DNA of 64,000 nucleotides from Myxococcus eversor (GTDB lineage Bacteria; Myxococcota; Myxococcia; Myxococcales; Myxococcaceae): contig NZ_JAAIXY010000003.1 of NCBI RefSeq assembly GCF_010894455.1, positions 496,001 to 560,000 on the forward strand. The letters run 5' to 3'. Shown piece by piece: positions 41,792 through 50,761 of this stretch. Under the pieces are notes generated by a model, which did not search any database, was not told the DNA's origin, and worked only from the letters and a program-made list of their open reading frames with translations. Both the position numbers and the translations under genes were made by a program. The first letter of the stretch is position 1, and each line of letters opens with the position of its first letter.

Positions 41792-42220
41792 ATGAGCGAC
41801 TCGGACCGCCCGCCTCCGCCCAAGGGACTCCTCGCCCGGGGACTGAAGCTCCTGGGCCACCTCACCCACCCGGAGACTCGCACGGGCCAGGTGTTCACCC
41901 GCGCCGAGCAGCGCCTCACCCGCGTCCTCACGCGCGTCTCCGAGAGCCCCACCTACCTGCGCGCCAGCGGCACCGTGCTGCGCCAGGGCCTCAACGCGCG
42001 CATCCGCCGCAACAGCTTCGTGGAGAACGCGCTCCACACGCTGCGCCTGCCCACGACGTCCGAGGTGGAGAACCTCCGAGACCAGCTCCGCCGTGTGAAT
42101 GACCAGGTGGAGGCGCTCGGCTCCCAGCTCGAGGTGGTGGTGGACCTGCTCCATCGCCAGGAGGCCGCCGACGAGCGCGACGCTTCCGAGCCCCCTCCCA
42201 CCGACAAGTCCGGCGCCTGA
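41792..42220 (+). CDS. Short coiled-coil protein upstream of PHA synthase
   Basis: A 142-residue protein with a basic middle and a C-terminal coiled coil (EVENLRDQLRRVNDQVEALG). It ends two bases before phaC. Class III PHA synthases need a PhaE partner, which is longer (about 350 residues); a short coiled-coil tail is also typical of phasins and PhaR/PhaE-type accessory proteins. I infer it is the synthase partner or a phasin-like granule protein. No signal peptide. ATG 41792 is the likely start. Confidence 0.75.
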   Translation: MSDSDRPPPPKGLLARGLKLLGHLTHPETRTGQVFTRAEQRLTRVLTRVSESPTYLRASGTVLRQGLNARIRRNSFVENALHTLRLPTTSEVENLRDQLRRVNDQVEALGSQLEVVVDLLHRQEAADERDASEPPPTDKSGA

Positions 42221-42222
42221 AC

Positions 42223-43347
42223 ATGACCGCGTCCACGCCCCAGCGGCTCCGCTCCTTCGTCACCGGGCAGTTCGAGCTCACGCGCGCCGTCGCGCACGCG
42301 CTCAAGGCCCGCCCCTTCAATCCCTACCCGTACCTCAAGCCCTTCATCGAGCGGGCTTCGGGAGTGCGTGAGCCGCCCATCAGCGCCACGCCCCACACCG
42401 TGGTGTACACGCGGGGCAGCATGCGGCTGTTGCGCTACGCCGCGCCCCGTCGACGCCACCGCACGCCCATCCTGTTCGTCTACTCGCTCATCAATCGCTG
42501 GTACATCCTCGACTTCCTGCCGGGCCGCAGCCTCATCGAGCACCTCACGCAAGAGGGCTTCGACGTGTACGCCATCGACTGGGGCGTGCCGGGCCAGGAG
42601 GAGGAGCGGCTCACCTGGTCGGACCTGCTCGGCGGGCTCATCCAGACGGCGGTGCGCTGGACGCTGCGGGTCAGCAAGAGCCGGGACCTCACGCTCTACG
42701 GCTACTGCATGGGCGGCACGCTCGCGCTCGCGTACACGTCGCTGTATCCCGAGGGCGTGCGCAACCTCGTCGCGCAGGCCACGCCCGTGGACTTCAGCAA
42801 GGGCGGTGTCTACACGCTGTGGACCGCGGCCAACCACTTCGACGTGGACTCGCTCGTGGATGCCTACGGCAACGTGCCCACGCCCGTGCTGGAGAGCGGC
42901 TTCCTCATGGTGGCCCCGGTGCAGCGGCTCACGCGCTGGCTGGAGGTGTGCCGGCGCATCGACGACCCGGACTTCGTCAGCACATTCCTCGCCATGGAGC
43001 GCTGGGGCTCCGACCCCGTGCCCTTCCCTGGCGAGGTGTATCGCCAGTACATCAAGGACTGCTACCAGCAGAACCTCTTCCACCAGGGCCGCATGAAGGT
43101 CGGCGGAGAGAACGTGGACCTGGGCCGCATCCAGGCCTCGGTGCTCAACGTCATCGCCGAGCACGACACCATCGCCTTCCCCGCCATGAGCGAGCCGCTC
43201 GTCGACCTGGTGGGCACGAAGGACGCCGAGACGCGGCGCTATCCGGTGGGCCACATCGGCCTGTCCGCCTCCAGCAAGGCCCCCACCCATGTCTGGCCCT
43301 CCATCTCCGAGTGGATTGCCGCGCGCTCGCGAGCGATGGAGCCGTGA
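42223..43347 (+). CDS. phaC: Class III polyhydroxyalkanoate synthase PhaC subunit
   Basis: A 374-residue alpha/beta-hydrolase-fold synthase of class III type, by size and the HRTPILFVYSLINRWYILD region. The lipase-box-like nucleophile is Cys162 in GYCMGG; Asp315 lies in EHDTIAF and His344 in VGHIGLS, completing the triad. It polymerises hydroxyacyl-CoA into PHA, normally as a complex with a PhaE protein. The coiled-coil protein two bases upstream is the obvious partner candidate. The stop overlaps the following hydrolase start by one base (TGATG), showing translational coupling. Confidence 0.9.
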   Translation: MTASTPQRLRSFVTGQFELTRAVAHALKARPFNPYPYLKPFIERASGVREPPISATPHTVVYTRGSMRLLRYAAPRRRHRTPILFVYSLINRWYILDFLPGRSLIEHLTQEGFDVYAIDWGVPGQEEERLTWSDLLGGLIQTAVRWTLRVSKSRDLTLYGYCMGGTLALAYTSLYPEGVRNLVAQATPVDFSKGGVYTLWTAANHFDVDSLVDAYGNVPTPVLESGFLMVAPVQRLTRWLEVCRRIDDPDFVSTFLAMERWGSDPVPFPGEVYRQYIKDCYQQNLFHQGRMKVGGENVDLGRIQASVLNVIAEHDTIAFPAMSEPLVDLVGTKDAETRRYPVGHIGLSASSKAPTHVWPSISEWIAARSRAMEP

Positions 43348-44258
43348 TGCACTCCGCTTCTGAATCCACTTCGGGCACGGGCGTGCAGGTCCGCGAGGGT
43401 GTGCTCCGGTTGAAGGACGGGCGACGGCTCGCGTATGTGGAGTCGGGAGACCTGGACGGAGTCCCGGTGTTCTTCGTCCACGGCAACCCGGGCTCGCGCT
43501 ACATGCGGCATCCGGATGACCGGCTCACGCATGGGCTCGGCGTGCGCCTCATCACCCCGGACCGGCCCGGCTATGGGCTGTCCGACTACCAGTCCGACCG
43601 CACGCTGTTGGACTTCCCGGAGGACCTGGAGCAGCTCGCCAACGCGCTCAAGATTGGCCGCTTCTCCCTCTTCGGCGTGTCCGCGGGCGGCCCCTATGTC
43701 GCCGCCTCCGTGTGGCGACTGGGCGAGCGAATCCTCCGCTCCGCCATCGTCTCCGGTGCCTCGCCGTTGAAGCGGCCCGGTGGCATGGAGGGCGTCAATC
43801 GCGACTACCGCAACGCCTACGCGATGGCCGCGTGGCCCGAGTGGCTCCTGCATCCGCTGCTGGCGATGCATGACCGGCAGGTGCGCGCGAATCCGGAGCG
43901 TGCGCTGGCGGCGGTGCTGGCGCATGCATCGAAGGATGACCGGCACGTGCTGTCGGATCCGCTCATCGCCGCGCAGGTGCAGGGCTGGCGCCGCGAGGCC
44001 ACGCGCCGAGGCGTGGCGGGCATGCGCCGCGAGGCCCACATCCTGGCGTCACCGTGGGACGTCCCGCTGGAGGAGATTCGCGGCGAGATGGACCTCTGGT
44101 ACTGGGACGGCGACAGCATCGTCCCGCCGCAGATGGGGCGCTATCTCGCCTCGCGAATCCCGCGCACCGTGCCCCACTTCCTCCCCGGGGGCGGACACTT
44201 CTCCATCTACTCGCACTGGCGCGACATCCTCGCCCCGCTCGCACGGCAAAGCGCATGA
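43347..44258 (+). CDS. Alpha/beta-fold hydrolase
   Basis: A 303-residue hydrolase. The oxyanion-side motif is FFVHGNPGSR, the nucleophile elbow FGVSAGGPYV contains the catalytic Ser, and GGGHFSIY carries the His. An acidic residue lies in WYWDGDSIVP. It is coupled to phaC (TGATG overlap) and overlaps the next gene by four bases (ATGA). It may be a PHA-oligomer or thioester hydrolase, which is a context-based guess. No signal peptide. Confidence 0.88.
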   Translation: MHSASESTSGTGVQVREGVLRLKDGRRLAYVESGDLDGVPVFFVHGNPGSRYMRHPDDRLTHGLGVRLITPDRPGYGLSDYQSDRTLLDFPEDLEQLANALKIGRFSLFGVSAGGPYVAASVWRLGERILRSAIVSGASPLKRPGGMEGVNRDYRNAYAMAAWPEWLLHPLLAMHDRQVRANPERALAAVLAHASKDDRHVLSDPLIAAQVQGWRREATRRGVAGMRREAHILASPWDVPLEEIRGEMDLWYWDGDSIVPPQMGRYLASRIPRTVPHFLPGGGHFSIYSHWRDILAPLARQSA

Positions 44259-45043
44259 GCCAGGACGCGCGGTGGCCCTCACGGGCCTTCATCGAGGAGG
44301 AGGCGCACGGGCGGATGGAGCCGGAGATGCGGCTGTTGCTCCAGGGCCTGCATGCGAAGGGCATCCCCACCGAGTGCTTCACCGCCAAGCGCATGGAGCG
44401 GCGCCAGCTCCCGTTGACGCCGGACACGCTGGTCGCGGGCTACGTGCCCACGGTGCTGGGCGCGCTGAAGCAGCTCGGCATCGAGCCTCCTCCGACGAAC
44501 GACTACCCGCCCAGCCTCACGCCCTTCCTCCACCGCTGGCTCTGGACGAGCACCGTGCGGCAGCTCAACGCGCACCTGCTCGACGTCGCGAGTCCGCCCG
44601 TGTTCGCCAAGCCCCAGGGGCGCAGAAAACGTTTCACGGGCCGGGTCTTCCAGAACGCCAGCGACCTCCTCTACCTGGAGCGGGCCTCGCAAGGCACGCC
44701 GCTCATCTGCTCGGAGGTGGTGCGGTGGCTGAGTGAGTACCGCGTCTTCGTCGTGCACGACAGGCCCGTGGGCACGCGTCACTATGCGGGCGACGTGACG
44801 GTGTCCCTCGACGAGGCGCGAGTACACGAAGCGCTCGGTCTCCTGGAATCTTCCGGTGAGGCGACCGCCGGCTACTCCGTCGACTTCGGCGTGCTGTCCA
44901 CCGGTGAAACAGCGCTGGTGGAGTGGAATGACGGCTTCTCGCTGGGCGCGTATGGACTGGAGGCGGAGCCCTATACCGCGCTGACCATCGCTCGCTGGTG
45001 TGAGCTGACGGGGCTCTCCCAGCCACGGCCACCCAGCACCTGA
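44255..45043 (+). CDS. ATP-grasp (R2K-type) protein
   Basis: A 262-residue protein with the features of the R2K-clade ATP-grasp family (DUF4343-like): VFAKPQGRRKRFTGRVF with a Lys expected to bind ATP, EYRVFVV, and GYSVDFGVLSTGETALVEWNDGFSLG with the acidic metal-binding residues. Members are proposed peptide or RNA-linked ligases; the substrate is unknown. The four-base overlap with the hydrolase suggests joint action in the PHA cluster. GAGGCG-like composition gives no help on regulation. Confidence 0.8.
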   Translation: MSQDARWPSRAFIEEEAHGRMEPEMRLLLQGLHAKGIPTECFTAKRMERRQLPLTPDTLVAGYVPTVLGALKQLGIEPPPTNDYPPSLTPFLHRWLWTSTVRQLNAHLLDVASPPVFAKPQGRRKRFTGRVFQNASDLLYLERASQGTPLICSEVVRWLSEYRVFVVHDRPVGTRHYAGDVTVSLDEARVHEALGLLESSGEATAGYSVDFGVLSTGETALVEWNDGFSLGAYGLEAEPYTALTIARWCELTGLSQPRPPST

Positions 45044-45138
45044 CAACGTTCAGTCCTCGACGCGGGCCTTGCCTCCGGGAGCACCACACCCCAGCTTCGC
45101 CTCCGGCCGGAGGGTGAGCGGACTCGCGGAGAATGAAC

Positions 45139-46452
45139 ATGGGACGGTGGCGGTCAGGCGCTGCGGGGCTGGTGCTGGGCGTGTGGACAGCACTCGGCTG
45201 TGGCGGGAGCGGCGCGTCCACGGAGGACCCTCTCCCCGAGGAAGAAGACCCGGGCACCACGCCCCACCCCCCCACGCCTCCGACGCTGGAGCCGGGGGAC
45301 GCGCGGTGGACTGTTCACTCGCGCACCGTGGGACTTCAGGACGCGGTGGCCGTGGCCTCGGACGGCCTGGGCGGCAGTGTGCTGCTCGGAAGCACCCGGC
45401 CGACGAGTACACCCGATGCGTCCTCGACGGACACCAGCGGCACCGCACTCACCCTCACCCACCATGATGGTGCGGGACAGGTGCTGTGGACGCGGAGCTT
45501 CGTGCCCGAGCCCTCCGAGAGTGGAACGGCCCAAGCCCACGCGCAGCTCCTCGCCGTCTCTTCCGAGGGCGAGCTGTTCATCGCGGGCAAGCTGGAGGGC
45601 CGGCTGCGCCTCGGAGAGACACTCATCACCGACAGCCACTTCGTGGCGAAGCTGGCCTCGGATGGCACGCCTCGGTGGGCGCGCGCGACGGGCACGGTGA
45701 AGGCGCTGACTCCGGACATCGAGGGCGAAGTCCTGGTGGCACACGGCCGACTGGTGACGCGCTACGACACCCGGGGCACGGCGCGCTGGTCCCAGGAGAT
45801 GCCCGCGCTCGCCTCCGCGTCCGCCGTCGCGCTGGACTCGGATGGTGGCGCGGTGCTGGCGGGACAACGTCCGCTGTCGCCCGTGGAGAGCATCGGGTTC
45901 ATCGCCCGGCTGTCTCCCGTCGGCGAGGTGTACTGGGAGCTGGAGGTGGGGCCCTCCGCGCCGTCCTTCACCCAGGTGATTTTCGCGGCCGATGGCGGTC
46001 TGAGGCTCGCGGGTGACTTCCAGGGCACGCTCCACTGGGGAGGCACCGTACTGAAGCCGACCTGTGCCACGGAGAGCTGCTCGCGTGCGACCCTCGTGCT
46101 CGCGGCCGATGCGGCGGGGCGACCGCTGTGGGGACACGCGCTGGCCACTCCCACCACGGGCGAGCCCCAGGGAGCGCGCCTCGCGGCTGATGAGGGCGGC
46201 GGCGCGGCGGTGCTCTGGAGGCACGGCTGCGGCTCGGAGCTGGCGCGGCTGTCACCCCTGGGTGAGCTGTCGTGGCAGACGCCCTACGTCACCCAACCCT
46301 GCGACGAGAGCCTCCGCCTGCGGGACATCACCTTCCTGTCGGGCGGAGACCTGCTGGGCACGGGGGTGTTCTCCGGCACTCGCGCGCTGGGCGGCGAGGA
46401 GCCCTTCACCTCCGACGACGCGGACGTCTTCCTCCAACGCCTGGTGCCGTAG
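45139..46452 (+). CDS. Lipoprotein with beta-propeller-like repeats
   Basis: A 437-residue exported lipoprotein (lipobox ALGC) with an acidic, Pro-rich linker (EEEDPGTTPHPPTPP). The rest consists of repeated short beta units (AVAVASDGLGGSVLLGS, LAVSSEGELFIAGKLEG, AVALDSDGGAVLAGQ, FAADGGLRLAGDFQG) resembling SBBP/propeller repeats, each ending in a Gly-rich turn. Three Cys pairs may form disulfides. The start at 45139 has GGAG 7 bases upstream. Function unknown; it is a typical myxobacterial surface propeller protein. It is convergent with the transporter gene. Confidence 0.8.
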   Translation: MGRWRSGAAGLVLGVWTALGCGGSGASTEDPLPEEEDPGTTPHPPTPPTLEPGDARWTVHSRTVGLQDAVAVASDGLGGSVLLGSTRPTSTPDASSTDTSGTALTLTHHDGAGQVLWTRSFVPEPSESGTAQAHAQLLAVSSEGELFIAGKLEGRLRLGETLITDSHFVAKLASDGTPRWARATGTVKALTPDIEGEVLVAHGRLVTRYDTRGTARWSQEMPALASASAVALDSDGGAVLAGQRPLSPVESIGFIARLSPVGEVYWELEVGPSAPSFTQVIFAADGGLRLAGDFQGTLHWGGTVLKPTCATESCSRATLVLAADAAGRPLWGHALATPTTGEPQGARLAADEGGGAAVLWRHGCGSELARLSPLGELSWQTPYVTQPCDESLRLRDITFLSGGDLLGTGVFSGTRALGGEEPFTSDDADVFLQRLVP

Positions 46453-46458
46453 CGCTGC

Positions 46459-47208
46459 TCAGGCGGCGCGCGACTCGGCCGGAACAGCGACACCCGTCGG
46501 GGACTCGGGGAGCGGTTCACCATCCGCGCCCAGCACCACGGGCTTGATGCCCAGCTTGCGCTCCACCAGCGTGTGGCCCAGGTAGACGAACGGCGTCAGG
46601 CCCACCGCGATGAGCAGCTTCACGATGTACGACGTGGCGATGATGTTGAAGATGACCGCGGTGGGCAGCACGCCCGTCCACGCGACGAACTGCACCACCG
46701 TGGTGTCGATGAGCTGGGAGACCAGCGTGGAGCCCGTCGCGCGCAGCCACAGCATCTTGTTGTTCGTGACGCGCTTGAGCAGGTTGAAGATGGAGATGTC
46801 GCAGAACTGGCCCACCAGATAGGCGATCATCGACGCCATCAGGATGCGCTGCGAGCCACTGAAGACGTTGTTGAACGAGCCCTCGACCGTCCCCGTGAAG
46901 TCCGGCGCGCGCGTCAGCGGAGCGAAGGGCACCTCCACCGCGATTGCAATCACCGTGAAGGCGAAGATGGCCATGCCGAAGCCCACCCACGTGACGAAGC
47001 GGGCGGCCTTCTTGCCGTAGAACTCGTTGAGGATGTCGGTGAGCAGGAACGTCACCGGGAACGGCAGCATGCCAATGGACATGACCGCCACCACGAAGCC
47101 CAGGTTGACCTCGAACAGCTTCACGCCGATGAGGTCTCCCACCACCAGCGACGTGATGAACACCGCCGCCAGCACCACGAAGAGCTGCATCCGTCTGTCG
47201 AGGTTCAT
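46459..47208 (-). CDS. yhhQ: Queuosine-precursor transporter (YhhQ family)
   Basis: A 249-residue inner-membrane protein of the YhhQ/Vut_1 family with about six helices. The signature LPFPVTFLLTDILNEFYGKK and the later SQLIDTTVVQFVAW match. It imports a 7-deazaguanine precursor for queuosine in tRNA. The C-terminal ~25 residues are hydrophilic. GGGGA lies 10 bases before the start. It is convergent with the propeller lipoprotein. Confidence 0.9.
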   Translation of the reverse strand: MNLDRRMQLFVVLAAVFITSLVVGDLIGVKLFEVNLGFVVAVMSIGMLPFPVTFLLTDILNEFYGKKAARFVTWVGFGMAIFAFTVIAIAVEVPFAPLTRAPDFTGTVEGSFNNVFSGSQRILMASMIAYLVGQFCDISIFNLLKRVTNNKMLWLRATGSTLVSQLIDTTVVQFVAWTGVLPTAVIFNIIATSYIVKLLIAVGLTPFVYLGHTLVERKLGIKPVVLGADGEPLPESPTGVAVPAESRAA

Positions 47209-47297
47209 GCCGTCGTTTCCCCTGGGCTCCGAGGTCGCGTCATACCGTGCCTCGTGGCCCGGGAAACAGTCCCCCCTACTGGGAGTGTGCCTGGGGC

Positions 47298-48143
47298 TCA
47301 GGGCTGCTTGTCGGCGGACAAGCCGGGCGCTGCGGGCTCGTCATGGGGGTAATAGGACGTGCCGGTGATGGACAGGAGCACGGACGCGGGGGCGCTCGGC
47401 TCCACCGCCTTCGCCTCCGGCTCCATGAAGCGGGGCCGATACACCGTCAGCACCGTCTGCTCCTGCTCGGTGGGGTTGTCGTAGCGACGCGGAAAGCCCC
47501 GGGGCCAGTGGAACGCCATGCCCCGCTCTACGGGATGGCCCTGCGCCATCAAACCGGGCCCCAGCACCAGCTCGCTCTCCTCCATGCTCGCGTTCGAGCT
47601 GGCGGGAACGGTGCCTCCCGGCTTCACGCGCAGCCGATACACGCCGTAGCCCGCGCCCTCGTGGATGATGTCCATGCGGCCGAAGGAGCGCTCCTCCGAG
47701 GCATAGCCCATCTCCTCCGCCGTGCGATGCACCTGGAGCGAGGGAACCGCGAGCCCACCCAGCGCCATGGGCTTGATGACGCGCACGGTGGCCGCGTGCA
47801 CCTGCGCGCGCGGCACGTCCACGGTGGGCGGGGCGAGGAGGTAGCGACTCACGGCCTCGACGGCGGACTCCAGCAATTCGAAGCGGCACGCCTCCAGGAG
47901 GAAGCGCAGCTCTCCGGCCAGTCGCCCGTAGTTCACCGTGTGCGCCAGCCTGCCGCCCGTCGCCGCGTTGCGCGTGTCCAGGAAGAGGGCCACGTCCAGG
48001 CGGAGCGGCTGCGCGGAGACCCGCTCGCGGTTGTACACGCCCACGATGCAGTCCACCGTGAGCCCCCGCAGCTCGATGACGTCCAGCGGACGGCCCTTGC
48101 TGTCATTGACGACGGGCGGGTGGAAAGCCAGCTCCGCGCTCAT
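47298..48143 (-). CDS. folB: FolB-type dihydroneopterin aldolase domain fused to a C-terminal cupin-like domain
   Basis: A 281-residue protein. Residues about 15-125 match dihydroneopterin aldolase/epimerase (LDVIELRGLTVDCIVGVYNRER, then HTVNYGRL, and FELLESAVEAVSRYLL). This enzyme makes 6-hydroxymethyl-dihydropterin in folate biosynthesis. Residues about 145-265 are an added beta-rich domain (VYRLRVKPGGTVPASSNASMEESELVLGPG, MAFHWPRGFPRRYDN) resembling a cupin. The fusion is unusual. Its start overlaps the stop of the pteridine reductase gene (ATGA), so the two are coupled. Confidence 0.82.
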   Translation of the reverse strand: MSAELAFHPPVVNDSKGRPLDVIELRGLTVDCIVGVYNRERVSAQPLRLDVALFLDTRNAATGGRLAHTVNYGRLAGELRFLLEACRFELLESAVEAVSRYLLAPPTVDVPRAQVHAATVRVIKPMALGGLAVPSLQVHRTAEEMGYASEERSFGRMDIIHEGAGYGVYRLRVKPGGTVPASSNASMEESELVLGPGLMAQGHPVERGMAFHWPRGFPRRYDNPTEQEQTVLTVYRPRFMEPEAKAVEPSAPASVLLSITGTSYYPHDEPAAPGLSADKQP

Positions 48144-48865
48144 AGTCTCGCGCTCCTGCCGCCATCGACGGCGATGACCTGTCCGGTGACATAGGGGGCT
48201 TCGCGCGCGAGGAAGACGATGGCGCGCGCCACGTCCTCCACGCTGCCCTCGCGCCCCATGGGAATGTGTCGCAGCACCTGCTCGCGCGCGGCGGCGTCGA
48301 AGCTCTCCGGGAACGCGGCCACCCCGGGCGATACGGCATTGACGCGCACGTGCGGCGCCAGCTCCACCGCCAGCGCGCGCGTCAACATCAACAGCCCCGC
48401 CTTGCTCACCGAGTAGTGCGCGAAGTGGCTCTCCGGACGCTCGCCCGCGATGTCGCCCACGTGCACCACCAGCGGGTCCTTGCCGGCGCGCAGCGCGGGC
48501 AACAGCGCCTGGGTGAGGAAGAAGGGCGCGTCCAGGTTGACGGCGAGCATGGTGCGGTATTGCTCGCGCGAGATGTCCGCGAAGTCGACCCGCTCGTAGA
48601 GCCCCGCGTTGTGGACCACCACGTCCAGCGCGGGCCAGGCCTCGCGCACGCTCGCGGCCAGGGCGTCGACGGCGTCGGGCTGGCTCAGGTCGGCGGCATG
48701 GAGGGTGACGCGGCGGCCCTCGGCGCGAAGCTCGTCCGCCAGCGAGGCCAGCGCGTCGAGGGAGCGGTGGGCATGCAGCGCCAGGTCATAGCCGGCGCGC
48801 GCCAGGGCTTTCGCCACCGCGCGTCCGACGCGGATTCCTGCTCCGGTGATGAAGGCGGTACCCAT
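48140..48865 (-). CDS. Pteridine reductase-like SDR (FolM type)
   Basis: A 241-residue SDR. The cofactor loop is TGAGIRVGRAVA: an Arg replaces the second Gly as in PTR1/FolM, which prefer NADPH and reduce pterins. NAG occurs in VHNAGLYERVDF and the active site is YSVSK. The C-terminus GQVIAVDGGRSARL is typical. It overlaps the FolB-cupin gene by four bases, fitting a folate or pterin pathway. The ATG at 48865 is preferred; the longer frame to 48922 adds no domain. Confidence 0.85.
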   Translation of the reverse strand: MGTAFITGAGIRVGRAVAKALARAGYDLALHAHRSLDALASLADELRAEGRRVTLHAADLSQPDAVDALAASVREAWPALDVVVHNAGLYERVDFADISREQYRTMLAVNLDAPFFLTQALLPALRAGKDPLVVHVGDIAGERPESHFAHYSVSKAGLLMLTRALAVELAPHVRVNAVSPGVAAFPESFDAAAREQVLRHIPMGREGSVEDVARAIVFLAREAPYVTGQVIAVDGGRSARL

Positions 48866-48988
48866 GTGCGGCGCACTGACTAACAGGCCGCACGCGAAAA
48901 AGGCACCGGGGACCTGAAACACGAAGGGCGATGCCGGATACCCCCGTATCCGGCACCGCCCCTCGACCCCCAGCCTCTTCAGCGAAAA

Positions 48989-49477
48989 TTACGGGTGATA
49001 GCTGGCCGCGTGCACACGGTTGGAGCTCCAGCCGCCGTTGTTGCGCTCGTAGGACACCCAGACCCACTCGGTGGACTGCTCGTAGCGGCCTTCCACCCAG
49101 CGGTTCTCATAGAAGCCGCCCGAGCAGCGGGAGACGTGGTGATGACGACCACGACGCTCCTGGCACACCTGGGGCACCCACACCTTCTCGTAGCGGCCCT
49201 CGACCCAGCGGCTCACCGTCTGCATCTCGTAGCGGCCCTGAGCGCGGGCCGGAGGACGGGGCGCCGGAGCGTGGTGGCAGCCGCCGTTGTGGACATGCGC
49301 CTCGTAGCGGTCCGGGCGGTGGCCGCGGTTGTCGTTCCGGTCATGGTTCCGGTCATCGCCGCGGCGGGCCTGCTGAGAAGCCCAGTCGCGAACGCTGCCG
49401 TCCGCCGCCAGTGCCGTCGAGGAACCAAGAAACAGGGTGCCGAGAGCCAGGGTGGTGAGAGCAGTCTTGAAAGCCAT
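48989..49477 (-). CDS. Exported protein with RWVEGRYE repeats
   Basis: A 162-residue exported protein: signal peptide to about residue 24 (SSTALAADG). A His/Asp/Arg-rich middle (DDRNHDRNDNRGHRPDR) is followed by two repeats of RWVEGRYE (SRWVEGRYEKVWVPQVC and NRWVEGRYEQSTEWVWVS) and Cys pairs. The Trp/Tyr/Arg-rich repeats resemble YXWXXGH-like beta repeats of myxobacterial secreted proteins. The start at 49477 has GGAGGA upstream. Function unknown. Confidence 0.78.
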   Translation of the reverse strand: MAFKTALTTLALGTLFLGSSTALAADGSVRDWASQQARRGDDRNHDRNDNRGHRPDRYEAHVHNGGCHHAPAPRPPARAQGRYEMQTVSRWVEGRYEKVWVPQVCQERRGRHHHVSRCSGGFYENRWVEGRYEQSTEWVWVSYERNNGGWSSNRVHAASYHP

Positions 49478-49593
49478 GGTGTCCGTCCTCCGTCGTGTTG
49501 CAACTACTGACGGGGCACCCTCCAGAACATTCACCGCCGGGCACTCGCCCCGTTCTCGCGGACCTTCGGCACTGATGTAGGCATGGCACCAAC

Positions 49594-49611
49594 CCCCTGG
49601 AAAAGCAGGGG
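49594..49611 (-). terminator. Hairpin after the five-lipoprotein operon
   Basis: CCCCTG (minus strand, 49611-49606) pairs with CAGGGG (49599-49594) around CTTTTC, immediately after the stop codon of the last lipoprotein gene. The loop is T-rich but no T-run follows. The run from the stop codon favours a terminator. Confidence 0.4.
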
Positions 49612-49612
49612 C

Positions 49613-50761
49613 TTACCGAGCGAAACGGGGGGCGACCTCCGCGCAGGTGAGGCCCTCCTCGGGCGCGCAGTTGCGCCCCACGAGACAGCCTCCCGCGCCT
49701 TCATGTTCCACGCAGCGGATGGGCCGGCAGTCCGCATCACCGACGCACGCGCGACGACTCACCGTGCACGTGCCCTGGCTGCAGGCGTCCTGCACGCAGT
49801 CGGTGTCCTGCTGGCACGAGCAGAAGCCCTCCACGTCGCCTTCGGCGATGAAGCAACGTCCCGCGCACGCGCCCTCGGGCTGTCCGTCCTGCTTCACGCA
49901 GCGCCCGCCGCGCCCGCAGTGCGCGTCCTCACGGCACGGCAGCGAGGGCGACGGCGCGCACTCCGCATCCGAGCGACAGCGCGCACGACTGGCGACCACC
50001 ACCACGTCCGAGCACTGGTAGCCATGGGGACAGCGCTGTCCCTCCGAGCAATCCGCGCCGCAGAAGGCGCTCCCCGGGCTCGCCGTCTCGCGCAGACAGA
50101 AGTTCGCGCCGCGCCCGCAGACCTGGAGGCCACCACCGTAGGTGCAGCTCGCGCAGTAGGGACGTCGCACCGGGTCGAAGTCGCTGAGGCACGTCCCCGC
50201 GTCCTCGCCCGCCGTCGTGCCGCAGGACTCGCCGAAGGCACAGTCACGCGTGTCCGCGCAGAAGGTCGCGTCGCAGACTCCCAGGGCACAGGCGGCGCGC
50301 CCTTCCGGCGTGGTGGCGTCGCAGAGGCACGGTGCATCACCGCAGCGACAGGCCGTGCCCGCGCAGTCTCCGGACGACCGACAACCTTCCACGCACGTGG
50401 TCCGCGCGGTGTCGCAGACTTCGCCCAACGGGCAATGCAGGTCCGTGGCGCAGCGTCCCCGCGTCAGGCAGGTGCCCGTGCTCGTGTCGCAGAAGAGCGA
50501 GTCCTCTCCACAGTCCGCGTTCGACTCGCAGCCCGCGCGGTCCTGGCAGAAGCCCGCTTCGTTGCACAGCTCTCCCGGCGCGCAGGCGCCATCCATGCGA
50601 CACCGACAGGCGTTGGTCCGCGCGTCACAGCGATACGCCTCCGACGGCGTGCCGCAGTCCGCGTCCACGCGACAACTCGCGTCCTCCACGGGAGCATCAC
50701 CGCGACAGGCGACGAGGAGGAGCAGCAACGTCACGGCGAGTTGGGGCCAGCGGCGCGTCAC
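49613..50761 (-). CDS. Cys-rich lipoprotein (last gene of five-lipoprotein operon)
   Basis: A 382-residue lipoprotein, start GTG 50761, whose first bases overlap the upstream stop (GTGA). The signal ends LLVAC (Cys19). The mature part is a string of Cys-rich units with patterns such as CRVDADC, CESNADC, GEVCDTARTTC and CVGDADC, resembling EGF-like or Dickkopf-type Cys-rich repeats seen in myxobacterial surface proteins. All Cys probably form disulfides in the envelope. No catalytic motif. Confidence 0.82.
   Translation of the reverse strand: MTRRWPQLAVTLLLLLVACRGDAPVEDASCRVDADCGTPSEAYRCDARTNACRCRMDGACAPGELCNEAGFCQDRAGCESNADCGEDSLFCDTSTGTCLTRGRCATDLHCPLGEVCDTARTTCVEGCRSSGDCAGTACRCGDAPCLCDATTPEGRAACALGVCDATFCADTRDCAFGESCGTTAGEDAGTCLSDFDPVRRPYCASCTYGGGLQVCGRGANFCLRETASPGSAFCGADCSEGQRCPHGYQCSDVVVVASRARCRSDAECAPSPSLPCREDAHCGRGGRCVKQDGQPEGACAGRCFIAEGDVEGFCSCQQDTDCVQDACSQGTCTVSRRACVGDADCRPIRCVEHEGAGGCLVGRNCAPEEGLTCAEVAPRFAR

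Noticed and set aside
42819..44258. 479-codon frame covering the hydrolase and part of phaC
   Set aside because: Its first ~175 codons run inside phaC in a different frame; the hydrolase starts at 43347.
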